From Spirochaetia bacterium UBA5763 (GTDB lineage Bacteria > Spirochaetota > UBA4802 > UBA5550): a DNA stretch of 20,148 nucleotides. The stretch's first letter is position 1. Each line of letters opens with the position of its first letter. Below are positions 7,650 through 15,634 of the stretch, in pieces. The position numbers and the translations under genes are program-made. The notes beneath the pieces were generated by a model that saw nothing but the letters and a program-made list of their open reading frames with translations, ran no database searches and had not been told where the DNA came from. The stretch covers positions 1-20,148 of the forward strand of contig DIEX01000007.1 of assembly GCA_002418835.1 (NCBI GenBank), in the 5' to 3' direction.

Positions 7650-7891
7650 GAGACAGAGCAATCGTTGACAAGCTCATTGAAGCAATTAACCGCAAATTCG
7701 AGGCTAACGCTCACAAGGGTACATGGACTAATATGTCTGACGGTGAAACGCTCGGACTTATGGTGAAAGAGATAGATGAACTTGTTGACGCAGTACACAA
7801 GCATGATTTCAACAACGCCATAGAAGAAGCAGCAGACACAGCTTTATTCGCTGCATTTTACGCGGATCCGCAGAGAGTACTGCATGAGTGA
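7646..7891 (+). CDS. MazG-like nucleotide pyrophosphohydrolase
   Basis: This 81-residue all-alpha protein looks like a minimal MazG/dUTPase-like NTP pyrophosphatase, an enzyme group that hydrolyses nucleoside triphosphates to monophosphates with Mg2+. Two acidic motifs fit: LMVKEIDELVDAV (residues 38-50, with E42 and E45) and AIEEAADTALFAAF (58-71, with E61 and D64). They form the typical ExxE...ExxD metal cage. A TW motif at 27-28 precedes them. The length is short but within range for phage versions. The start overlaps the previous stop (ATGA). It may clean or balance the nucleotide pool or lower alarmone levels during infection. Confidence 0.7.
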   Translation: MRDRAIVDKLIEAINRKFEANAHKGTWTNMSDGETLGLMVKEIDELVDAVHKHDFNNAIEEAADTALFAAFYADPQRVLHE

Positions 7892-8072
7892 CGAATACAG
7901 GCTAAAGTGTTGCGGTAATTGTATCAATCGATTCAGGTATGAGGACGAAGGGAAATACCGTGAATGGTGCAGATTTACAAAGAAGTGCTCACCGTCCAGT
8001 AATTGTTGTGATAAGTGGGCGTGGGATTTTATGACCGAAGCTGACAGGATGGGGAAGAATGATATTCTATGA
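7884..8072 (+). CDS. Cys-rich small protein, paralogue of the gene at 9220
   Basis: The 62-residue product has seven cysteines: LKCCGNC at residues 8-14, then WC, KC and NCCDKW. This arrangement suggests a small metal-binding fold. It shares the LKCCGNC opening and a C-terminal CD(K/E)WA(W/F)D block with the product of the gene at 9220-9408, so the two are diverged copies. The start at 7884 lies inside the last codons of the MazG-like gene. The function is unknown. Confidence 0.75.
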   Translation: MSDEYRLKCCGNCINRFRYEDEGKYREWCRFTKKCSPSSNCCDKWAWDFMTEADRMGKNDIL

Positions 8073-8400
8073 ACGAATAAATAAGGCTGGTTTTAATATT
8101 GAGTTACAGGGAAAAGATGGAGCGAAGTTTCGCAAGGGTTTGCTCACAGTAATATACTCTATTGCAAAAGAACTTGATGGTAAACTCTGGATACATCTGT
8201 CACTTGCAAGACCGAATAAATATCCTACATACGAAGAGATAAAACAGGTTAAAGACATCTTCATTGGTGATGTGAAAGCAATAATGGTATTCCCTGAATC
8301 AAAGCATCATGTAAATTTACATCCTTATTGCTTTCATTTGTGGCATTGTATCGAGGGAGATTCCCTGCCGGATTTTGACAGAGGGTACGGAACGATATGA
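8059..8400 (+). CDS. DUF7694-like phage protein
   Basis: The 113-residue product matches, by pattern, a widespread phage and bacterial family of unknown function (DUF7694). It has LWIHLSLARPNKYPTYEEIK (residues 44-63), then VKDIFIG, FPESKHHVNLHPYCFHLWHC (78-97), and the ending LPDFDRGYGTI. The histidine and cysteine cluster in the HPYCFHLW block is the family hallmark. GGGGAA lies just before the ATG at 8059. A second ATG at 8069 is out of frame and stops at once. It overlaps both neighbours. Confidence 0.8.
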   Translation: MIFYERINKAGFNIELQGKDGAKFRKGLLTVIYSIAKELDGKLWIHLSLARPNKYPTYEEIKQVKDIFIGDVKAIMVFPESKHHVNLHPYCFHLWHCIEGDSLPDFDRGYGTI

Positions 8401-8774
8401 TTAAAGGATGTGATACATGTAAACACAGTGGCGAAAGTGCAGCTTGTAACTGTCCTAATGGTGCATGTTTAACCACTGAAGAAGGTTATCCCAAATGGGA
8501 AATGAAAGCAGACCTTATTGTTGAACTCAACAAAAAGGTGAAGCTGACAAAACAGGATGCAGAGTTGTTATTACTAAGTATCTATCCTAATGCTATGCCA
8601 TCAGTCATAAATGATGGATTGCTTAAAATGATTGATAATGGGTACATACTTCCTGATCCAGTGGAAGAATGGGACGAAATATACCGGAGATTAACAGCAG
8701 ATCCAATGGTTAAGCCAAGATGGATAGAACAGGCTAATAATGCGATACAGTATTTAAAGCAACAATGCGAATGA
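8397..8774 (+). CDS. Hypothetical protein with N-terminal Cys cluster
   Basis: The first 25 residues hold five cysteines (GCDTCKHSGESAACNCPNGAC), likely a small zinc or metal knuckle. The remaining 100 residues are helical and mostly acidic, with LTKQDAELLLLSIYPNAMP and IEQANNAIQYLKQQ near the end. The start overlaps the preceding stop (ATGA). No known family is recognised. It belongs to the run of Cys-rich small genes at the end of this operon (7344, 7884, 8397, 8771, 9220). Confidence 0.75.
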   Translation: MIKGCDTCKHSGESAACNCPNGACLTTEEGYPKWEMKADLIVELNKKVKLTKQDAELLLLSIYPNAMPSVINDGLLKMIDNGYILPDPVEEWDEIYRRLTADPMVKPRWIEQANNAIQYLKQQCE

Positions 8775-8980
8775 ACCGACTCTGTGAATTATGCGGTAAG
8801 AGGCTCGCAGAAGGAAAGCACCATCTTTTTTCACAGACTAAATTCAACCGCAAGAAGTACGGTGACAGACTCGACCATCCGGGAAACATCATGTACCTGT
8901 GTTCGGTCTGTCACTTGGGAAAGTCAATCCCGAAGCTGAGGGAGAATGAATTTTTAGAGGCGACCAAAGATATAACATAA
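8771..8980 (+). CDS. Small HNH-like zinc protein
   Basis: The pattern LCELCGK, then GKHHLFSQTKFNRK, then HPGNIMYLCSVCH gives CxxC, HH, N and CxxCH in the order of an HNH nuclease domain. The start at 8771 overlaps the previous stop as ATGA. An in-frame ATG at 8765 adds two residues, and neither has a clear ribosome binding site. At 69 residues it is a minimal domain. It is the last gene of the early block, 760 bases before the large terminase. HNH proteins near terminases can help packaging, but the three small genes and the promoter-like gap between make that link weak. Confidence 0.75.
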   Translation: MNRLCELCGKRLAEGKHHLFSQTKFNRKKYGDRLDHPGNIMYLCSVCHLGKSIPKLRENEFLEATKDIT

Positions 8981-9005
8981 TGAGTACTATGTAAGGAGAT
9001 ATATT

Positions 9006-9233
9006 ATGACCGATAATTTGAAAAGCATTGTAATGCAGGCGATAGGACAATCATCGATGTGTTGGGAGTTCCCAGAACGGGCAGGAGTTTTTCAGAGTGA
9101 GAGAGCCATTAAGATTGCTGAAAAATTGATAGAGGAAATAAATTTTGTGTTAAAACCGATGACAATGGATTTAAATGTGGATGGAAGTACAAAATATCAC
9201 AAAACTAACAGGAGGGTTTATGAACGAGAATGA
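9006..9233 (+). CDS. Small phage protein, 75 aa
   Basis: A good AAGGAG ribosome binding site lies before the ATG at 9006. The N-terminus (SIVMQAIGQSSMCWEFPERA, residues 7-26) followed by GVFQSERAIKIAEKLIEEI is a pattern I have seen in many short phage proteins of unknown function, with the MCWE-P-GVF-S core conserved. The last 25 residues are less ordered and overlap the next gene. There is no catalytic motif. Confidence 0.75.
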   Translation: MTDNLKSIVMQAIGQSSMCWEFPERAGVFQSERAIKIAEKLIEEINFVLKPMTMDLNVDGSTKYHKTNRRVYERE

Positions 9234-9408
9234 TTTGAAATGTTGCGGTAACTGCTTGTATAGAAACGGTGTAGATATGGGAGATTGCTTTGAAGAAAAT
9301 TGTGAGCAGAGACATCATACAAGCAGTTTTGAATATTGCGATGAATGGGCGTTTGATGGCTTACATAGAGAATTGAGAACAGAAGGTTTTTCAATAGATA
9401 AAATTTAG
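9220..9408 (+). CDS. Cys-rich small protein, paralogue of the gene at 7884
   Basis: The start at 9220 is set by GGAGG at 9211-9215. In-frame upstream ATGs lie within the previous gene. The 62-residue product has LKCCGNC at residues 6-12, further cysteines at intervals, and YCDEWAFDG. It aligns end to end with the Cys-rich product at 7884-8072. The fold is probably a small metal-binding domain. Its role is unknown. It ends with TAG. Confidence 0.75.
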   Translation: MNENDLKCCGNCLYRNGVDMGDCFEENCEQRHHTSSFEYCDEWAFDGLHRELRTEGFSIDKI

Positions 9409-9431
9409 CCGTCTTTCGTAAGGAGGAATTT

Positions 9432-9644
9432 ATGAAATTAGTGAACAGTGTTGATGTTGTTTCCCAAATGGGCGCAAGAAGTTACAACAAAGGTATGAGG
9501 CTAACCGGAGGTGTTATCGACAGAATGGAAGATCATTCGATTGAATACGCAGATGGAACCAGCGAAAATTTGATATTGATAATGTCTGAAGGAAACTTAA
9601 TTGGTAGACTCGTAAACGTACCAATGGCTATTGAATACGAGTGA
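9432..9644 (+). CDS. Hypothetical protein, 70 aa
   Basis: A strong AAGGAGG ribosome binding site precedes the ATG at 9432. The product looks like a small all-beta protein (GGVIDRMEDHSIEYADG, then LILIMSEGNLIGRLVNVP). There are no cysteines and no hydrophobic membrane segment. It is the last gene before the promoter-like gap that leads into the packaging genes. No family is recognised. Confidence 0.7.
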   Translation: MKLVNSVDVVSQMGARSYNKGMRLTGGVIDRMEDHSIEYADGTSENLILIMSEGNLIGRLVNVPMAIEYE

Positions 9645-9740
9645 TACTAACATAACTGATACTATGTCATTATTAAACAATTTCAGCAAATTCTAAAATA
9701 ATTACTTGACACAACCGGACAGCACTGTGGTACGGTATAT
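9645..9740 (+). promoter_or_regulatory. Early/late boundary: direct repeat and promoter-like element before the terminase
   Basis: This is the longest gene-free gap in the window. A direct repeat TGATACTA occurs at 9642-9649 (overlapping the stop) and 9657-9664, 15 bases apart. A perfect TTGACA -35-like hexamer lies at 9706-9711 after AT-rich DNA. The possible -10 is TACGGT at 9731-9736, with a 19-base spacer, or the TATAT just after it. Both lie almost on the terminase ATG, so a transcript from here would be nearly leaderless. The terminase start has no clear ribosome binding site, which fits. The promoter call is tentative. Confidence 0.45.
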
Positions 9741-11381
9741 ATGTCAAAGCAGTTACACATCTCTCCTTTTGTTGAACAGGCCGAGCCTAATCTTGTTAGG
9801 CTCGGTATTCACTCGTCAGCAGCTGACCTTAAATATAAATATAATGACATTCTAACAGACATCGAAGAACTCAGACGCAAGCGCAAAGGAGAGGATCTTG
9901 AGTTAATCCGTTATATTGCCGAAAGTGATTTCTGGTTTTTTTACTGGTTTATCATTCAGCAGAAAAAGAAATCACTCCTTGAACATCCTTTTATATATTC
10001 AGCCTGCCAGGAAATAGACCGCGAAGAAAATTACACCATGTACATGTGGGCACGCGGGCATTGGAAAAGCAGTCTACGCACTCACGCAAAAACTATTCAT
10101 CGGCTTATACAGGACCCTACACGCAGAGTGGGTATATTTTCCTGTACACGTGACCTCGCAAAAACTCACCTCCGGGAGATGAAAGGCTGGTTGGAGTCTA
10201 ACCCTTTACTCCCCAAACTCTGGCCTCATATATTCTATGAGAATCCGAAGCGGCAGGCTCTTAAATGGTCTGAACTTGATGGTCTTTATTTAAAAGGGAA
10301 CAACCTGAAAGAACCCTCAGTTGGAGCGTATGGCTTGGTTGATCACATGCCGACAGGCTGCCATTTCTCCGATCTCCTGTTTGATGACCTTGTTGACCCG
10401 AATAATACCAACACAGATTCACAAATTGAGAAAGTAAAAGATTCTTTTTCCATGGCTGACAACCTGGGTGATACAACCGAAGAGAGCTGGTTTACAGTTC
10501 TCGGTACGCGTTATCACTTCAATGACCTGTATTCAGACCTTATTAAAACCGGCAAATGGAAAGTATCTGAAAGAGCTTCAGAAGTTGACCCTGAAACAGG
10601 GAAAGGGCTTAAAGGCGGGATCCCTGTGTTGCTCCCCGCAGCGATGCTTCAGGATAAATTTGATAAGCAGGGAGAGTATATATACAGTTCACAGAACCTT
10701 CTTAACCCCGTGGCAGAATCACGGCAGGGCTTTAAACGCTCCTGGATAGTAAAACCTTTGAGCAGGCCTGAACTTAAAGACATGAATCTTTATGTAATAT
10801 GTGACCCTGCAAACAGTAAAACAAAGCGTACCGACTATACAGTAATGGTAACTATCGGGTTGGATGCACTGCATAATTACTGGTTGGTTGATATAGTCAG
10901 GGACAGACTGAATCTGATGGAAAGATGGATAAAGCTGAAAGAGCTTGTATATAAATATCAGCCCATGGATGTAGCCTATGAGCGCATAGGAATGCAGTCA
11001 GACATTGACTTCTTTAACATTAAGATGGATGAAGAAGCAGTATATTTCAAGATAACCGAAGTGGGAGGAATTACCGCAAAGGTGGAGCGTATTAAAAGGC
11101 TGGTCCCGCTCTTCCAGAATCAGAAGTTCATGCTCCCCCACTCCCTGCTTTATGAGAATTACGAAGGGAAAACTCAAGACCTCATAGAGATATTCCTTGA
11201 AGAAGAGTTCAATAAATTCCCATACTCACAGCATGATGATATCCTTGATGCAATGTCTCGAATATTCGATATAACACTTACCTTCCCTGCTGTAAAAGCA
11301 GTTCAGACCGAAAAGAAAAAGTTCAAATGGGGTAATCCTTTTGAAGAAGAATCCGCAGAATACAGCTGGATGGCAGTATAA
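9741..11381 (+). CDS. terL: Terminase large subunit
   Basis: This is the packaging motor and nuclease that pumps phage DNA into the procapsid. The ATPase domain has a Walker A-like ARGHWKSS (residues 104-111), a Walker B LLFDDL with D215/D216, and a coupling motif around VLGTRYHFNDLY (253-264). The C-terminal RNase H-like nuclease has acidic residues in VICDPANS (D355), AYERIG (E414) and SQHDDILDAM (D499/D500). At 546 residues it is full length and intact. The start at 9741 lacks an obvious Shine-Dalgarno sequence, and no other in-frame ATG lies nearby. The portal gene starts in its stop codon (TAATG). Confidence 0.95.
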   Translation: MSKQLHISPFVEQAEPNLVRLGIHSSAADLKYKYNDILTDIEELRRKRKGEDLELIRYIAESDFWFFYWFIIQQKKKSLLEHPFIYSACQEIDREENYTMYMWARGHWKSSLRTHAKTIHRLIQDPTRRVGIFSCTRDLAKTHLREMKGWLESNPLLPKLWPHIFYENPKRQALKWSELDGLYLKGNNLKEPSVGAYGLVDHMPTGCHFSDLLFDDLVDPNNTNTDSQIEKVKDSFSMADNLGDTTEESWFTVLGTRYHFNDLYSDLIKTGKWKVSERASEVDPETGKGLKGGIPVLLPAAMLQDKFDKQGEYIYSSQNLLNPVAESRQGFKRSWIVKPLSRPELKDMNLYVICDPANSKTKRTDYTVMVTIGLDALHNYWLVDIVRDRLNLMERWIKLKELVYKYQPMDVAYERIGMQSDIDFFNIKMDEEAVYFKITEVGGITAKVERIKRLVPLFQNQKFMLPHSLLYENYEGKTQDLIEIFLEEEFNKFPYSQHDDILDAMSRIFDITLTFPAVKAVQTEKKKFKWGNPFEEESAEYSWMAV

Positions 11382-13102
11382 TGTCAGATAATGATAATAA
11401 CTTAATCAAAGAAATCAACGAGTGCTACCAGGAAGCAACTCAGACATTCAGCTCATACAAGACTGAAGCAGGGGAATGTCATAAATTTTACCTGTCAAAA
11501 CAGTGGGATGATGCAGACTACAACGAAGCCAAAAAGAAAAAGGTACCCGCTCTCAACCTTAATCTTATTAAAAAGAATGTTGATGTACTTGTCGGGTTAC
11601 AAAAACAGAACAGATCTGATATAGTTGTTCACCCCGTAGAAGGTTCAGACCAGATTACCTGTGATGTACTTTCATCAACAATCAAGTGGGTAATGTCTTC
11701 ACAGAATGCTGAATACGCAATCTCTGACGCATACAAAGATGAAGTTATCGGCGGCCTTGGGTGGCTCTCCTGTTACATAGATTACAGGAAAGACCCTCTC
11801 CACGGTGATATTATAATCCGCAAAAAGAACGCATTCAATATAACACCTGATCCGCACCTCACACAGCGGGATCTGTCTGATGCCGGGTACATATTCGAGC
11901 ACGCCCTTGTATCAAAGAAACAGCTTAAGGTAATGTATCCCGATTATGCAAAAGCTATTGAAGACGCGAAAGGAACAGCCCTTACAAGCAATTCAGAATA
12001 CAAGCATAATGAAATCAGGTTAGACCGGAATAAACATTTACAGGTAAAAGAGTTCTGGTTCAGAGACATAGAAAAAAGGCAATTCATAATTAACACCCTT
12101 GACCCTTCAGACGTGGTTGAATGGACGCTGGATGATACACGGTTGAAGCTTTTACTTGCAGAGAATCCGCATTTTAAAGTTATCAAAAAAGATGCTGAAG
12201 TGATGAAGCTCAGAATCCTTGTCGGTGATAATATGCTTGTATATAACGATAAATCACCGTATGGCTCAACGCTTTATCCGTTTATCCCGCTATGGGGCTT
12301 TTTCGATTCATCTCATGACAGATGGGAAGAGAAGCTCGAAGGGATAGTCAAAGTATTAAAAGACCCTCAGCGCGAGAAGAATAAGCGAAGAAGTAATATC
12401 ATGCTGGCTATTAACTCCATGCCGCACGCTCTCTGGATCGGGGACAAAGGCGCAGTTGATGATAACAGCAAATTAACCAGGGCAGGAGCTGGCGCAAAAT
12501 ACATAGAGAAGAATCCTGGTAGAACCCTTACAAAGGTGGACCCTCCCGGGATGCCGTCAGGCCTTTTCCAGCTTGAGCAGATGTTCAGCAACGATATACA
12601 GCAATTCGGCGTAAACCCTGAAATGCTCGGGCAGCTTAACTCTTCAGCAGATACAGGGAAAACCATACAGCTCAGATTACAGCAGGGACTTGCCACAGTA
12701 TCAGAACTGCCGGATAACCTTTCATTCGCGGTTAAAATGCTCGGTGATAAAATCATAGAGCTTATCCGCGAAAAGTTCACAGTTGAAAAAATACAGCGAA
12801 TATGCGGCACAGATGTAATTGTTCCACCAGATTTTGAAGAACGGATTAAAAACGCTAAATATGACTGCGAAGTTGATGAAGTGTCATACTCTCCTACCCG
12901 CAGAATGCAGATATACTCACAGCTCACAGAACAAAGACAGTATGGAATCCCGGTACCTTATGAATCAATAGTTGAATACATGTCCGTACCGGCGAAAGAG
13001 AAAGATAAACTCCTTGCAGATTATCAAAAGCAGCAACAACAGGCCATGCAGATGCAGGCAGCGCAGGCAATGGCTCAAATCCCTCAGGGGGCAATACAAT
13101 GA
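11381..13102 (+). CDS. P22-like portal protein
   Basis: The portal forms the dodecameric ring at one capsid vertex through which DNA enters and leaves and to which the terminase docks. The N-terminal region matches P22-type portals: a Gln-Trp motif (LSKQWDDADY), then VPALNLNLIKKNVDVLVGLQ and NRSDIVVHPVEG, then a helix with DEVIGGLGWLSCYIDY. The centre has YPFIPLWGFFD and LKDPQREKNKRRSNIM, also typical. The C-terminus is a Gln/Met-rich tail (QKQQQQAMQMQAAQAM), probably the coiled-coil barrel or a disordered end. At 573 residues it is somewhat shorter than P22 gp1. It overlaps both terL and the next gene. Confidence 0.9.
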   Translation: MSDNDNNLIKEINECYQEATQTFSSYKTEAGECHKFYLSKQWDDADYNEAKKKKVPALNLNLIKKNVDVLVGLQKQNRSDIVVHPVEGSDQITCDVLSSTIKWVMSSQNAEYAISDAYKDEVIGGLGWLSCYIDYRKDPLHGDIIIRKKNAFNITPDPHLTQRDLSDAGYIFEHALVSKKQLKVMYPDYAKAIEDAKGTALTSNSEYKHNEIRLDRNKHLQVKEFWFRDIEKRQFIINTLDPSDVVEWTLDDTRLKLLLAENPHFKVIKKDAEVMKLRILVGDNMLVYNDKSPYGSTLYPFIPLWGFFDSSHDRWEEKLEGIVKVLKDPQREKNKRRSNIMLAINSMPHALWIGDKGAVDDNSKLTRAGAGAKYIEKNPGRTLTKVDPPGMPSGLFQLEQMFSNDIQQFGVNPEMLGQLNSSADTGKTIQLRLQQGLATVSELPDNLSFAVKMLGDKIIELIREKFTVEKIQRICGTDVIVPPDFEERIKNAKYDCEVDEVSYSPTRRMQIYSQLTEQRQYGIPVPYESIVEYMSVPAKEKDKLLADYQKQQQQAMQMQAAQAMAQIPQGAIQ

Positions 13103-13500
13103 CACCGCTTAAAACCATGAAAGATTTACCAGGCAACTGGAAAGATATCATTCTCAACCAGTTTAGAGAGGGGAAGTCTATCACTCATGCATATAAAGCA
13201 ATAGGGATATCTAAAAGTCAGCATTACAGATTCATGGAGGATTACCCGGAATATGCTGACGTTATGGAAGATGGACTCGACCTTGCTCAGATGTATTGGA
13301 TTGATGAAGGCATGAAAAACCTGGGAAACAGGAACTATAACAATCCGTTATTTAATCGTCTTACTGCAGTTATTCTCAGGTGGGATGATAAAGCAAAAGA
13401 TAACACACCTCCGGGTGATGATGCCAACGAAGATGACAAGAAGAAAGGTTTTGAAAAGAAGTATGGAACAAAGCCTGAAACAACAACGCATACTAATTGA
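13099..13500 (+). CDS. Helix-turn-helix protein, possible terminase small subunit
   Basis: Residues about 12-48 form a helix-turn-helix of the kind found in small terminase subunits (WKDIILNQFREGKSITHAYK, then GISKSQHYRFMEDYPEY). Following it are an EDGLDLAQMYWIDEGMKN helix and a segment (NPLFNRLTAVILRW) that may drive oligomerisation. The last 35 residues are charged and disordered. Small terminases recognise the packaging site on phage DNA. No other candidate is seen in the window. The odd point is location: it follows the portal rather than preceding terL. The start overlaps the portal stop (ATGA). A transcription regulator is the main alternative. Confidence 0.6.
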   Translation: MTPLKTMKDLPGNWKDIILNQFREGKSITHAYKAIGISKSQHYRFMEDYPEYADVMEDGLDLAQMYWIDEGMKNLGNRNYNNPLFNRLTAVILRWDDKAKDNTPPGDDANEDDKKKGFEKKYGTKPETTTHTN

Positions 13501-13550
13501 TATTGGAGTCCTTGCGAAAGGATAAATAATATAGCAGCAAAGGAAACATT

Positions 13551-14279
13551 ATGCCAGACCCGAATGAAATGGTCGAGACTTACGAGGAGCCGACATCCTC
13601 AACAACAGAAGTAACCCCGGCAGTTGAAGGCGAAGGGCAAATAGAACAGCCCGCAGGAGAAAGCCAGCCAACCAGTCAGGAGCAGTACGCCCCTATAGCT
13701 GCATTACAGAGCGAAAGGGAAAAGGCAAGACTTGCAGAAGAACGTGCAGAGTTTTACAGGCAGATGGCACTTGCCAATCAGCAGACTCAGACTCAACAGC
13801 CGGCAGTACAGGCTAAACCGGAACCGCAGTTTGACCCGGAAGAGTTTGTCACTTATGGAACTATTGAACAGCAGATGAACAATAGGTTTCAGACTGTTGA
13901 AGAAAGATTTAAAGCTATTGAAGTAAAAGGTCAGATAGCCGAAGCAAAAGCAACTCATTCAGATTATGAAGAAGTATTGCAATATGCTGACAAACTCGCT
14001 GCAGCAGATCCAGGCCTGAAAGCGTATATTTTAAACAGTCAGAACCCCCCGGAGGTAGCTTACCGTATAGGGAGAGGATCTGATGAGTATATTCAGAAAC
14101 TTATTCAACAGCAGTCAAGGACGGTTGTTGACAAGATTACGACAAATTTAAACCAGCCTCAGACTCTTAATAATGCGCCCGCTGCATCAGTTAAAACAGC
14201 TGCAAGCAAGTGGGAAAATATGCCCGATGAAGACTTTAACGCAATAGTTGAGAGAACAAAGGCCGGTTATCACGGATAA
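13551..14279 (+). CDS. Probable capsid scaffolding protein
   Basis: The 242-residue product has the composition of a scaffold. The N-terminus is acidic and Pro/Gln/Thr-rich (1-45). A charged helix with ALQSEREKARLAEERAEFYR (about 51-70) suggests coiled coil, and Gln-rich linkers follow. A C-terminal helical segment ends with KWENMPDEDFNAIVERTKAG. It lies directly before the major capsid gene, the usual scaffold position. AAAGGAAA precedes the ATG at 13551. In podoviruses such proteins template capsid assembly and leave before or during packaging. No protease is seen nearby. Confidence 0.75.
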   Translation: MPDPNEMVETYEEPTSSTTEVTPAVEGEGQIEQPAGESQPTSQEQYAPIAALQSEREKARLAEERAEFYRQMALANQQTQTQQPAVQAKPEPQFDPEEFVTYGTIEQQMNNRFQTVEERFKAIEVKGQIAEAKATHSDYEEVLQYADKLAAADPGLKAYILNSQNPPEVAYRIGRGSDEYIQKLIQQQSRTVVDKITTNLNQPQTLNNAPAASVKTAASKWENMPDEDFNAIVERTKAGYHG

Positions 14280-14295
14280 CTAAGAGGATAATAAT

Positions 14296-15285
14296 ATGCC
14301 ACAAACCACAAGCACACAGATCGGAAGTCCACACTCCGAATATTATGATAAGCTGTACATCAAAACCAACAGGCCGAACCTTGTTCATGGAATGTTCGGT
14401 ATGAAAAGAACTGTACCTAAAGGCGAAAGTAATACCTACAAAGTGCGTAAATACGGTTCTTTCCCCCAGGTAATTAACAAAGGCATTGAAGGGGTAAACC
14501 CTGATCCGATGCAGTGGAGCAAGGAAGACAAGACAGCGACTGTTGACCTGTATTCAGCATATACAGAATTGACAGAAGAAGTCGATCTTTATAATCCTGA
14601 CCCTGTACTTACAATAGCTACAGAGGAAATCGGACAGTGCAAATCAGAGTCAATCGATATAGTTGACAGGGACATCCTTAATGCCGGTACATCTGTATTC
14701 AGGGGCGGCGCAGTCGGCGCAAGAACAAGCATAGTGACAAAAGTTACTACGGCGGAGCTTGACAAGATTGTACGAGCAATGAAAAACAACAAAGCAAAGT
14801 TTTTCAAGAATATGATTAAAGCTGCTACCGGAATCGGTACAACTCCAATCAGACCGACATATCTCTGTATAACTCACCCCGATGTAATATATGACCTTGA
14901 ACAGCTTACAGGCTGGGTTCCCGTATCTCAGTATGCATCTCAGGGAGACGTTAACGAATTTGAAGTTGGCGCATATAAAAACCTCAGATTCATCGAATCA
15001 ACACAGGCCAAAATCTGGGCAAACGGTGGTGGAGCAATCGGCTCTACAGGTTGCAAATCAACAGGCGGCTCACTCCTTGACATATATTCAATCCTTATTT
15101 TCAGCCCCGAAGCCTACACAGTTATAGACTTTGAAGGTTTTGAAAACAAGATAATCATCAAGGATAAATCACAGGTTGGCGGTCCAACAGAAGCATTCGG
15201 AACAGTGGCCTTCAAAGCTCGCCATGGTGCTATCATCAATGATGATACCAAGATGTACAGATATGAAGTAGCTGTATCTGCATAA
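14296..15285 (+). CDS. Major capsid protein, N4-gp56-like
   Basis: This is an HK97-fold coat protein of the N4-gp56 family. Supporting segments are TVDLYSAYTELTEEVDLYNP (residues about 80-99) and DPVLTIATEEIGQCKSESID. The DRDILNAGTSVFRGG block and ITHPDVIYDLEQLTGWVPVS (about 192-211) follow. Then come EFEVGAYKNLRFIESTQAKIW and a C-terminal FGTVAFKARHGAIINDD strand. At 329 residues it has normal length. An AAGAGGATAATA site precedes the ATG. The gene is followed by a stable hairpin. It would assemble the icosahedral head together with the scaffold candidate just upstream. Confidence 0.85.
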   Translation: MPQTTSTQIGSPHSEYYDKLYIKTNRPNLVHGMFGMKRTVPKGESNTYKVRKYGSFPQVINKGIEGVNPDPMQWSKEDKTATVDLYSAYTELTEEVDLYNPDPVLTIATEEIGQCKSESIDIVDRDILNAGTSVFRGGAVGARTSIVTKVTTAELDKIVRAMKNNKAKFFKNMIKAATGIGTTPIRPTYLCITHPDVIYDLEQLTGWVPVSQYASQGDVNEFEVGAYKNLRFIESTQAKIWANGGGAIGSTGCKSTGGSLLDIYSILIFSPEAYTVIDFEGFENKIIIKDKSQVGGPTEAFGTVAFKARHGAIINDDTKMYRYEVAVSA

Positions 15286-15291
15286 CAACAG

Positions 15292-15309
15292 GCCGGGAGA
15301 AATCCCGGC
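15292..15309 (+). promoter_or_regulatory. GAAA-tetraloop hairpin after the capsid gene
   Basis: GCCGGGA at 15292-15298 pairs perfectly with TCCCGGC at 15303-15309 across a GAAA loop, a very stable GNRA-closed stem. It lies seven bases after the capsid stop and before the next ribosome binding site. There is no T-run after it, so it is unlikely to terminate all transcription. It may protect the capsid mRNA 3' end or act as an attenuator. Confidence 0.65.
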
Positions 15310-15334
15310 ATAACATAACTGAAGGATAAAAAAC

Positions 15335-15622
15335 ATGGAAAAATATTTACACGTTGAGACAATAACAGGGACCGGTGCATTGATTACGGTTAAATGCGGG
15401 TTTAAACCTGGTAAAGTTGAATTGATAAACATAACAGGAAACCTGAAGGGAACCTACATCCAGGGAATGGCAGCAGGCTCAATGCTTAAAGAAGCTGCTT
15501 CTGCTCAATCAGCAATATCATCAAACGGTATTACTCTGACAGATGATGGTTTTACAATCGGTACTGATGCCATCAACACAGCAACACAAGTAATTTACGT
15601 TGCAGCTCACAGGTTCATATAA
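15335..15622 (+). CDS. Small structural candidate after the capsid gene
   Basis: The 95-residue product is Gly-, Thr- and Ala-rich and looks like an all-beta fold with one helix (MAAGSMLKEAASAQSAISSN). The end, TDAINTATQVIYVAAHRFI, resembles small virion proteins found between capsid and head-completion genes. GAAGGA precedes the ATG. A capsid decoration or head-fibre role is inference from place and composition only. Confidence 0.65.
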   Translation: MEKYLHVETITGTGALITVKCGFKPGKVELINITGNLKGTYIQGMAAGSMLKEAASAQSAISSNGITLTDDGFTIGTDAINTATQVIYVAAHRFI

Positions 15623-15634
15623 AGGAGAACTATA

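Noticed and set aside
10468..10749. 93-codon + strand frame within terL
   Set aside because: It is a shadow frame inside an intact, motif-complete terminase gene.
12367..12927. 186-codon open frame on the - strand
   Set aside because: It is antisense to the intact portal gene. The product is a Ser/Cys/Ile-rich shadow with no domain.
13509..13522. Short hairpin TCCTT-GCGA-AAGGA between the helix-turn-helix and scaffold genes
   Set aside because: The stem is only 5 bp with no T-run, so chance is a fair explanation.
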